Both the position numbers and the translations under genes were made by a program. A model generated the notes under the pieces. The model was not told the DNA's origin. It worked only from the letters and a program-made list of their open reading frames with translations, and did not search any database. Below are positions 43,701-55,700 of a stretch of 64,000 bases of DNA, one piece after another; position 1 is the stretch's first letter; the number at the start of each line of letters is the position of its first letter. This DNA comes from Serilophus lunatus. Taxonomy: Eukaryota; Chordata; Aves; Passeriformes; Eurylaimidae. The DNA lies in contig VXBA01003824.1 in assembly GCA_013399895.1 (NCBI GenBank), positions 276,755 to 340,754 on the forward strand. Reading direction: 5' to 3'.

Positions 43701-46700
43701 GTATGAGATTACTCTCCAAAGCACTGGATTTTAAGTAGTGTTGGAATTTTCCAGCACAGTCTGCCTTGCAGAAAAGCAAAACTTCAGGATTAATAAGACT
43801 CTACAACTTGTATTGATTCTTTCAGCCAAAGAGTAGCCAAATCACTTACAGTCTGCAAAGAAAGAATAACTTTGCTGTCTGTAGAAAAACCAGAGTACAT
43901 TGTGTTTCTCCATATTTCACCACACCAGTGCCAAATGGCAAAAAAGGCCTGCCTCCCATCATTTGAAAACATCACCTCACTCTTCTACATTCCATCTCAA
44001 AACCCCTTCATGGCTAGATCAAATTTTATATAATTTTGCAAGCTGCTTTGCATTGTGTTTACCAGTGAAATTAATTGAAGTATCATGTAGAGCTTTATCT
44101 TTTCTATAGAGGTGCTTAGTTTCTTACATTGGTGTGCATACTCCACAATCTGAAGCACTAAAACAATTGCCTCTGCATAAATTATAATATATTGCTAACT
44201 GTAAACAGTATAAGTGAGGTAAACAAATCTGTCTGACTCTCATCAGACAGAATGGGAAAAGTGCCTCTGCAGTTGCCTTATGTTCTTAGTGCATACCAAA
44301 CATACATAGTTACTCTACCTACAGAATAATTTACATCTATAGGAACTATGGAAAATCTAATGACACTTCACTTTGGTGACTGCATAAGAAATAAATTTTG
44401 CTTTCAGATTTTAAACTTCCCTAGTGCAAAAGTACTCATTTATCAGTATCATATATGCTCTATGATTTGAAATAAAAAATTTACAACATGAAGATACAAA
44501 AAAATCTTGAATAAATTTATTACAGAGTTGATGGCTTCCGTCTATACAGAGTCTATATGTTATTTATGTTAGATTTATATGATTTGAAATATTTTTTTAA
44601 AATGAAAAGTTTAAAAATCATGTATTTTCTGGTAACTCTTATATCCTATTCACCCTGAGGAGCAATGCTTGAAGCCAGACTTTGTCACAAAATATTCTCT
44701 AAAAATATTCTGTAAAAAACACAATTAACAAAGATGACAGTGCTGTAGTTTAACAAATAGAAATCATATCTATATAAAGAAATAGATTCTTTTTTTAAGA
44801 CAGAAGTGTTACATAAAAATGCTTCACCCATTCTGGTCAAAGGCCATATATAGCACATAAGATACAAAAGTAGGAAGCATTTTATGGAATACATTACTTA
44901 ACTAAAATATTAACAATCTTTAAACTCACACTATGCAATTAAAACCATATTTTAATACTTCCAGTTTATAAGTATTTTGACAAAGAACCTTGGTCAAATA
45001 AACCCCACTAACATAAGTTGTTGTCAAGTAGACTGAAAATATTTTTACCTAACAAACCCTTTAAAACTTGTTTAAAAAACACTGGTAGATTTTGTATGTT
45101 ATTAGTGGTATCATGTATAAAGTTGGAACCATCTCTGCCAAATTTTGAATATGAACCCTTTTGACATTTAATGTGCAGTAGAAATAGTATAAAGACGAAT
45201 TATTAAGTTTTCTGTGTTTGGAAACCAGAATTAACAACTCAGGCCTCTAAAAGCAAAAGAGAAATTTTTCAGTTAAAAAGTAATTCTTTTACAATCAGTT
45301 ACCACTGCAATCATATGCATACAGTTGGATTCAAGGCAGATAATAGCACCTCTTCCGTGATCTAAGAGAATAGGACGCATCATTGAATTAAAAATGCATT
45401 CCAGTGTCAACCCACATAACAAAAAAGTACCCAAAGTACCACACTTTAATTTTATTACAGCAGACTACTAAGAAATAAAAGATCTATGAAGTCTCAACTA
45501 AGGGTCCTCAGTCATTATGCTACATTTAAGTAAGGTCTGCATCGCTATTTTAGTTTTCTTCCCACTGTAGGACATCAAAAGTCTTTTATATGTGTGATTT
45601 TCATGACAAAAGAATTTACTCAGTGATCTCTCTTGCTTCCAGGTGGAAAGCTTTCCATTATTTTCTATTATTATTTCTATTATTTTCTATTATCTATTTA
45701 TTTTTGTATTTATTTCTATTATTTTAACTGTGGTCTGCAAATGGCAGATGACTTGGTTATCGCCATCGTATTACACTTAGAATGCATCATAGTGAAGCTG
45801 AACAAGAATGCAGGGACAAAGACAAAATAGAACCAAAAATTTAATTTAGGAGAGATTAATTACGTGAATTCAGAGAGATGTGGTGAATTATTTTAGGTTT
45901 ATCTGTTAAAAAAAAAAAGTGACATAATTAAAAATATTAAAGAGAACTATTACAGTTCAGAGTTTTACAGTCACTAACAGGTTAGGAAATAAGAAATGGA
46001 TTAAGAACAGCAGACAAGCAAGTAGCCAAGGAACCAGCAATAGAATAATCAGTATACTAGATTCCCAAATTCTAAAAGTTAACAAACAATTCAGCCCTAG
46101 ACATATAAACAACAGAGGAATGATGAGTGTAAACTGCAAATCCAAGACAATACTACTAGTTTAAGCCCAAAACAGAGTGAAAAACTTTCCCTTTTTGAAG
46201 GAGAAAGTGAACCCAGATCTGAATTCTTCTGACAGTTTATAATTGTAATTTGTGATAGGATCATGGTGCCATCTGATTTGTTTCAAAATTCATATTATTA
46301 TAAATGATCATTACAAAGTATTTGTAAATTCACTGCAATTACTATCCTATATATTTTTCCATTCTGTAAAATAAATCACAAACATAATGAATTCTATTGC
46401 CTTAAAAAATAAAAATAACTATAAAAAATATAATTAATTACGAAGTGTAATCTTCCCTATTGTTTTCACTGTTTTGTGTCATCATTTTCTGTAAAACTAT
46501 GCTAAAATTATAAATATTTCTTACTCTGTGGACTCAGAAATTACAAGATTTAAAAGCTTATACAGCATTTAATAGTACACTGATTTTCACAATTTATCTA
46601 ATTTGAAATTTTGCATATCACAGTATCACATGGATGTATTGGATAAGTGCACAAAACACCACTTATTTGACTATCACAGACAGGAAGACAGAAGCTGCAC

Positions 46701-49700
46701 TACTTTCTTAGTACCTGTATTGCATTTTTTCAACAAAATATTTTATCACATGGATATCTTCATAGAGAAAAACGTATTAAAAAACCTCAAGAATAAGTAG
46801 CAGGTTGTTGGTTTATAGAATTAATGCAAAAATACGTATTACAGTATGTCAGTTTGTTGGGGGTTTTAAAATCCCAGTTAGTGAAATAGTAAGTGTTGTA
46901 TGATTTTTTACACGTGTTTAAAACATATGAGGACTTCATAGATAATCGTGTAAGTGGCATAAGACACATTTCTGCCGCTAAATAAATTATTTAGCCTAAA
47001 GTGAATTGAAAGGCAACTAACCCAGCTACAGAAATACTATGATGGTAAAATGTAGAAGATTATTTCTTTTTGAAACAATTTATCTTCAAAGGAAGATCTA
47101 CCAAACAAAGAAATCTCAATCTTCTTGTTAACAATTAGATGATAAGAAAAAGCAAATACAAATATCTTTACACAATTACTATTTCTCTGTTGTGAATCAT
47201 TACTCATTCTGTGGAATGTTGTCAGCTCATATTACATTTTCAGTCTTAATTGTGTAAAAAGTAAAACATGCATATTAGGACATGGACACTAATATATACT
47301 GCATCCTACTGTCCAGCTGACTTTGTAACTTTTGCTAAACAGCTATTTTCTTCTCTATCACTCCAATACTTCTACCACTATGCTTCAACATGCTGGATCT
47401 AGACAAACCTCTGTGTCATGGTCCTTTGACTAAACTGTAGAAATAAATTAAAGCTTTGCTGTGATCGATGCATGTAGCATCAAAATACGAAAATATATGT
47501 TCCTCTTTGCTCAACGTTTTTTACAGATATTATACAATACTAGAAAAATATTTGCTTCTGGCAAATACAAACAACATCATGCCACATCCTGCAAACTTCA
47601 GTAAGTCAAGACAGACAATTCTGTCTATGATTTATTACTTTAATCTTATACCAAAGTAAAAAAATGACATATAAAATTCCTTTAAATTGAAGAAAATATA
47701 TAATCAGGAATAAGATTTTAGCTATCATATACTTAGTGAAGAGACAGAAAAAAATATTTAGTTTTCTCATTAACAAAAACCACTGACACTGTTACGATCT
47801 TTTCCCAACCATTTCACAGCTATTTTAAATGTATCAGACTATTAATAAAGTCTTTGCATGCTGTAGCATGTTGCTGTTCAGTTACTAACTGTTCAGTTTA
47901 AAAATATTATCCTAAGGAATATTTAATATAAATCCATCCCAGAACAGCATAGTCTGGCACAAATGGAAGCCTCAATACCTTGCTAGAGAAAGAGTTGATT
48001 AATCTAAATTTCAAGTACAAAACTACCGTATCTCTTTGCATCACTAAACATGCTGATGTAATGCTACTTCACTGTCTCAGTACTTCATTTGTTCCTGAGT
48101 TGTTTCCTTCTTCAGTTGTCTGGCTATCAGCAAAAGGCTAATCTACTAAGCAAGACTGTTGTGATGTACTGTGATGCCCATAATAAGATTATTCTGTGAT
48201 TAGAACTGCACTAAGTAAACCTTTTTTTTTTCATGGTTTTAAATCTTCATATAAATTTTGAGTAAGAGTCAAGAGAAAGGCAAAGTTCTTTTCTGTCATC
48301 TGTAATCACAAGTGTATTTCATTGGACCATTTCCAGGACACTGGAAAGTTTAATATGATAATACTCATGTGATCCAATAAGATTTTAGGCTGATTACATC
48401 GTAAGTATATGGCTGTGGAACACAAATGTCCACTTTAATATAGATGTAGGAAAACAAGAGACTATCAATATTTAAAGAGCTTAAGCACTAAATCACAAAA
48501 ACTGAATGACAAAATCTAAGATAATCTCAAGGACTTCATGACTGCTTTTTTTGGGAAAATGCTATTTTTTGACATTAATTCATATTTACTATCATTGTAG
48601 GTGCATTACATGACCTGCTTGCATGGTTAAACACCTAACATATCACTTCAACTTCATTAAAGTAACTTAAAAAAAACACTAAAAGAACAGAGAAAGCAAT
48701 TTAAAAAACAATAAAAGGAAAATTCTTTAAAGATCAGTCAGTGCACTGTGGCTTTCTTTACCTCATGAATTCTTTTCCTAGCCTATCAGAAAAAAAAGGC
48801 AGTGATGAAACTAATGGTGTGATAGTTGTATAAATCTTACTGGAAATAGAGAATATGTAATGCTGAAATGCAATATAAAGTGAAAACATCCTATTACTTT
48901 TTATCAAATCAATAAAGTATGTAACAAGGAAAAAGAAAAATACTGAATGTTTCTTGTAAGCATATATTTAAGAAAAGCAGTTTATTATTAAACAAGTATT
49001 ATGCTTCATAGATAAATTTTCCTGTAAACTTTCCATTTTTAAACCAACAGCATAGAAAATGTCACAGACAGTAAAACAATATTAAAAAAATATAAAAATG
49101 ACAGACTCATAGAATGGTTTGGATCAGAAGGGATATTAAAAATCTTTGTGAGTGGGAAGAAATTAAATTGCTCAGCCTCCTAGACCTAGAAAATTAGGAA
49201 TCCTATTTGCTCCTAAGTTCATAATTACAAAGAAATTATCAGCCAGTGCTATGTGTGGGGGGGGGCTGGAGGGGGTGGAGAGGGAAAATAGAGGCTTAAA
49301 AATTCTATTATTTTAGAAGAGAAAATCTGAAGGTAGGGAAAAAATTTAAAAACATGAATAAAATAAAACCTAGTCACATTGAACTTAACAGTTTCATATT
49401 TTCACTCTCACTCAAATCAAAAATCTGAGTATGGGGCTGCAGGACTAACTTGTGAAAGAGTCTACCACTTAAGGCAGTTGCAAAGGAACTGTACTTGCAC
49501 TGAAACATTTCTGAAATGAAGAACCTTAAAAGATCACCTCCATTTTTTTTTTATTTTTTTTTCCCCAAACTAGTCTTAAACTTTCTACATCAGCATTTAT
49601 TCCTGCAGGAAACAGGTTTTCATCTTCAACAATTGCTTACCTCATAATCTGATACTTTCGTCTACTATCCTGAGACCCTAATCACAGAATCACAGAATCA

Positions 49701-52700
49701 CTAGGTTGGAAGAGACCTCCAAGATCATCGAGTCCAACCCTTACCCTAGAACCTCAACTAGACTAGACTATGTCACCAAGTGCCACGTCCAGCCTTTTTT
49801 TAAACACATCCAGGGATGGTGACTCCACCACTTCCCCGGGCAGTCCATTCCACAACTTTATTACTCTTTCTGTGAAAAACTTCTTCCTAATATCTAACCT
49901 ATACCTCCCTTGACGCAGCTTGAGACTGTGTCCTCTCGTTCTGTCAGTTGCTGCCCGGTGGAAGAGACCAACCCCCACCTGACTACAACCTCCTTTCAGG
50001 AAGTTGTAGAGAGCGATAAGGTCACCTCTGAGCCTCCTTTTCTCCAGGCTAAACAGTTCCAACTCCCTCAATCGCTCTTCATAGGGCTTGTGCTCCATAC
50101 CTTCCACCAACCTCGTTGCTCTCCTCTGGACACGCTCAATCATCTCCACGTCCTTCCTAAACTGAGGGGCCCAGAACTGGACACAGTACTCCAGGTGCGG
50201 TCTCACCAGCGCCGAGTACAGAGGCAGAATAACCTCCCTGCTCCTGCTGGCCACACCGTTCCTAATGCAGGCCAGGATGCCGTTGGCCTTCTTGGCCACC
50301 AGGGCACACTGCTGGCTCATGTTGAGCTGGCTGTCGACCAGTACCCCCAGGTCCCTTTCCACCTGGGCACTGTCCAGCCACTCTGCCCCCAGCTTATAAC
50401 GTTGCAGGGGCTTTTTGCGGCCAAAACGCAGGACTCGGCACTTAGACTTATTAAATCTCATCTTATTGGGTACTGCCCAGCTCTCCAACCGATCCAGGTC
50501 TCTCTGAAGAGCCCTCCTTCCTTCCAATAGATCAACACAAGCTCCCAGCTTAGTGTCATCCGCAAATTTACTGATGAAAGACTCAATACCCACATCCATG
50601 TCATCAATAAAAATATTGAATAACTTCATTCATTCATGGTTCAATTCTAATTCAACCAAAAAGGTCTCAGCATTCATAAAAATTGAATCATCTGCTTTCT
50701 GAGAGCAGAAAATTGCACTTGGTTATCAAACATTTTTTCTTCCTTTGTGGTAAACCAGCACTTAAGTGTTACTTTTTTGCTTTCTGAGTTATTTAAAAAC
50801 AAAACTAAAAAAAAAACCCAACAGTTCCCAACCACCTCATCCTACATTCTGGAATGCAAAATAAATGTAATTAAATAATAATTTGCACAAGAACAACACA
50901 ATCTACTGCATGGCTAGAAGATAATAATTCATGTAGAAAAAGAAAGGCCCCATGGAAGCAGGTAATTTCAGCAGTATGATTCAAATCATGCTTCGTTCAT
51001 GAAAATTCTGTTTGCATGACTGAAAACTTTATTCAGTTAATACCAACAATTACAGTCCTAATATGGATGTGTTTCAAAAACAAGCTGTGTTAGTAGGAAT
51101 TGCAAATCCTGTCTTTGAAGTCTGTCTCAGAAAAGGGGAAGGCATATAAAAGGGGAAGAATTCTTGTCCTTCATAAGAAAGGCTGCTGTCACTGACCAAG
51201 TACACAAAGAGTTTTCTTTTTTTTTTTCCAAATGAATCTGAAAATCCCTCTCCTGGTGAAGCTAACCGCTGAGAAGTTCCTAGACAAACAGGTAGGATAC
51301 TAAAAATTCTTAGTTTGCTCCACAGATAAGTATTTACAAAAGAGAAAAACAGTGCACTAGCCTGTAAAACCTCTCTACACTTCTTTCTCAAGATAGAAAA
51401 ATAATGAAAATGTAAAAAGTAGGTGATCTCTCTGTATATCCACCCAGTTATGAAGTAAGGTTTCATTCTTTGGCAGATGAACAATAAGGGAACAAAATAA
51501 ATGCTGAACAAATACTCTGAATTAACATCTGAGTCAAAATGTCATGTCAAATGCTTCAACGTAACATATTTTATTTAAATTAACCTTACTGTTCAAAGTG
51601 TTATCAGCAGAAGTGACCACTACTCCTGAAATGTCTTATTATTTTAGATGGTTTTCAAGACGTAAGGAGGTCTTCAACCAAACCTAATTAATATCTTTGC
51701 TTTCCATCTTGTTCCTCATTAAACACAAGTTAAATTGTATAATTCCATTTTAACCTTATAAATATCTAGATAGCTTTTTTTTTAGTTACTTTAATGATAT
51801 TCCTTACTCCACGTTAGCAACTCATTCACAAAGATGGGTAGATCCTTGCTTTTATTACTCGTTTGGATTTTATTGTATATTAATATCATATTTTGAACTG
51901 TGATAAGATAAATGCATAGAGCAACTTAAAATTATGCATTTCCTTATGTCCCATTTAAAACTCTTCTCAAGTTCCACTGAAGTTCATACAACTGTTAAAT
52001 ACTGTCACAAAAATATATGTTGTTTACTTATAAACTACTAACTAGATGATTCAAAAATTCCACAAACTCCTTGTTTGGAGATATAAAATGCTTGGGAGAA
52101 TATCCTGAATTTTAATAATAGTTACATTTCCTATTTCATAAAATGCTTACCAGGGGAAGAATGAGGATATGTCTAAAATTGATTGAGGAATTCCACCAGG
52201 CACTCTCTTCACTAGCTGAAACAACTTTTAAAGTACATTTATAGCACTGTATAATTGGTAATTAAAGTATTTTGAGATACAGTAGTCTACATAAATTCTT
52301 TGTTTTTCCATACATCAGCAGGAGTCATATTCCACAGCCATCATGCAAGTAGAATGACAGTTGTGTTCCTAGTTAACTGTAACAACAGCATTCTCACTCT
52401 TTTCTCTGTTCTCCATATGGAGACAATATCTTTTAATTAATTGTTCTTAGTTTTTATTCTGTAATATGACCTCATTCCATAATTATCTAATTGCCTAATA
52501 AATTTATTTTAATAAATAGGATTTCTTTAATAAAACCAAAACCATTAATGTGTTACAGTTTCCAACCTCTCATTACACAGATAGAACTCGAGAATCAACT
52601 GTAGACATATGTTAATTCTCAATGCCATCAAAATATCATCTGCTTTCAGATACACATGGCTAGAACAAAGACATTTCATACTGCAAAGTAAGGTTTCGTT

Positions 52701-55700
52701 TGTCATTATATTTCATCAAGAATATTTCCATTTTAACTGGGCAAACTAAAAATCCAACAACACAACACTTAATGAACATCCGTGTATCAGAAGTATTCAA
52801 TAAAATGATCTCTTCTCCCAGGCAACTAGCGAGGGCACAAGAGGACATAGCCACACGTTGTGCCAGGGGAGGTTCAGGTTGGATGTCAGGAAGAAATTTT
52901 TCACTGAAAGGGTTATTAAGCATTGGTACTTTTGTATTAACACAATGTCAACTGGGAGTGCATTTGTTTGTGTTTGTTCTCAGGCTGATCAATGAAAATT
53001 AGCAGCCTCTATACTACATAAGTTTTGAGTCTATTTGAATAATAATTGCTGGTCAAGAATAGTATTTCTTACACAAAATGGATAAAAAAGTGGTTTTTCT
53101 TTATTTGAGAAGCAAAGTCTTTGAGAAAGTTTTTGCTTTCTCTGTGCTGCTGAACGGGACTCTTCCCACATGAACAACTAGAATGATTAAAGATATTACA
53201 CAAGATAAAAGAAGATAACAGTTGAACAACTTTAAGACTCAAAAAGAATTTATGAAAATTTTCTAGACAAGATGATTTGTTGAAAAAAGGATTAATGACC
53301 AGTGTTTATCATGATCATTTAATCTGCATTTCTGAGACAGTTAAGAATGAGCAAGACAAACCTCTGTGCTAAATACTAGAGATGTATTTGAATCTGTTGT
53401 GGTCCTTTTCAACAGGATGTCCACTTAAATGTTTGTCTTCAAATGTTTTTTATATTGTCTACCCACAAAGGGTCAACTACTTCTAATGTCTTCTTTGCAA
53501 CTGCAAAGAGCTCAGCTGGCAGACAAAGACAGTCATGCAGAAAAAACAAATGTCGCTAAAATACCACCTTCATGCTCTTGGTGCAAGACCACTAATTTCA
53601 GCATTTCAGCAGCTAAGACTCTGACTCCATGATGAAGCATAATCAACCTGAGTGTTTCTGCGTACTCTGCAGTGGAAGCTGTCTTTCTCCTTTTTTTTTT
53701 TTTTTTTGGTTTGGTTTGGGTTTTTTTAGATGGCTGCTGCTTATCTATCCTTATTCTCTCAAGTTTGTGGTAGTTCTACTTCATCCATATTTTATATGTG
53801 GTTTGTTGCTAGACTTCATGAAGTCGTATTTCTTGAGGAAATGTGTAGTTCAAACAACACCCCATCTTCTATTACAACAAAAATTTGATTTCTCTTTATG
53901 GCCACAGTTTTAAAATATCTATTACAGTACCTGCAGAGAAATGTGAGGATGCCTCTAAAGACATACAAATCATTGGAACTGTAAGAATATGATGCCGTTT
54001 AAATTTTTTTTTCCCCAGCACTCATGTATCAGGAATTTAGATTTTATGTCCCTGTAGGAAGATCAAGCAAAATCCTTTCCCTTTTACAGTCCCAAAGCAA
54101 TGGAAAGCCATGAAGATACTCCAAGTTCACAAAAAATTGCAACAAGGGTTATAGAGCCTGGCCTGTGAGGAGTCTTTGAAGAACTGCTAGCAGCAATAGT
54201 GAGCTTCTCTGTACACCTTTTTTGATGTACTGCATCTAGCAGACCTTAAGATGTCAAAGAGGTTTGACTTACCTGCTGCAAGATGAAAACTCTGTAAATG
54301 CATAACTATGTAAACATTTTAAGATCAGTATCCCATATTCTGAAATTTGTTATTTCACAACGTACACAACACCCACAACTTTACAAGAATTTTATGTATC
54401 ACTATTGCTCAGGAAGCATAAGGTGCCAACATTTCTTGTTGATCAAGACGTCTCCTTTTTCAAATCCAGTAATTCTACTGCCAAGGTTTTTCCTCAAAGC
54501 ATACTTTTTTCTGATGGCCATAAAACAGCACTTATATCCGTTATTATCCTACCTGTCACAAAAAAATTTTCTGATTTACTCAATTTACTCAAGCAATGAA
54601 CCTTTTTGCAGATCATATTCAGTGACTGTTGCTTTCCCCTTACTTTTGGCCATAAGAACAAGTGTACAGAAAATAAGTCATCGCCTACCCATTCTGTCTT
54701 ACAATACCAGCAAAACACTACAGTGAAAAACAGAAATAGAATTGCACATGGCTACAAAATCCAAATAAATTTTACTTTTGAAGTGTTTCCTTTATTGCAG
54801 CTATCACTCAATAAGGTTGGCTTATATTAACCTGAAGTTGATTTCTGCAGATATGAAAATGCAAAAATAAAAAAAAAACAAAACCAGAAAAGATCAATTT
54901 CATGCAACAACTTATATTTATGTTACTCTTCTATAATTGCTTTGTCTTTGGTTATTTTGCATCCAGAAAAAATTTATGATAGAAATATTTTAAGTTCCAA
55001 TTCTTTCTTGCAATCATATTTCAGCATTAGATGCTATGATCTCTAGTCTTGACCAAATTTAAACCAATTCACTTTTAATTCCAAGTGTTTGTCCTAAGAT
55101 ACCTAATCACAATATTGAGAGGTTCAAAGAATTTAGCAAAATGTCTCTCTGTTGTCACTCAGAAGCTGGTATTCTAATATGAATGCAAAGATAACTGGAG
55201 CAGACACTGCAACCAAAAATTACAGATTAATAGATACTCCCTTTTTTTTTCATTTAAAGATAATATCTTTCCTATGTCTTTTTCTTTATAAGTACTGAAG
55301 TCAGGAATCAAGCTAACTTCTACGAACAGATTTTACTATTGCAAAATGAGAATTTTTTACTTTTGGTTCAAAATATTTGTCATTGTAAGAGCCCAATTGT
55401 GAAGGACAGTTACCTTCATCTACATTTTTCCATCCTTTTCTACTAAGAAAAACACTATTGATGTTGTGATGACCAATGACTAGTATACACTTCAATGGGA
55501 TCTATTCTGAGAAAGCCAAATTAAATAAAGGCTCTTCCAACCCATTATCTCATTAAAATATTTGTTGGCAAAAATAGTTAAAGCTGGATATGATACACAA
55601 TACCATAGTCTGAAAGGAAAAAACATTTTGGGGCACCTGTTTTTGCTCTAGACAACGGCAGTCTTTCCAGTTACTCTATTTATTCCATAGCTGTAAAGAT

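Noticed and set aside
49910..50530. 206-codon plus-strand frame opposite the CR1
   Set aside because: It is the antisense shadow of the intact CR1 reverse transcriptase tail on the minus strand.
51074..51511. 145-codon open frame on the minus strand
   Set aside because: No recognisable motif, low-complexity hydrophobic and aromatic content, lies within the 13-kb intron; chance openness is the simplest reading.
54298..54726. 142-codon open frame on the plus strand
   Set aside because: No family resemblance; similar-length frames open on the other strand in the same place.
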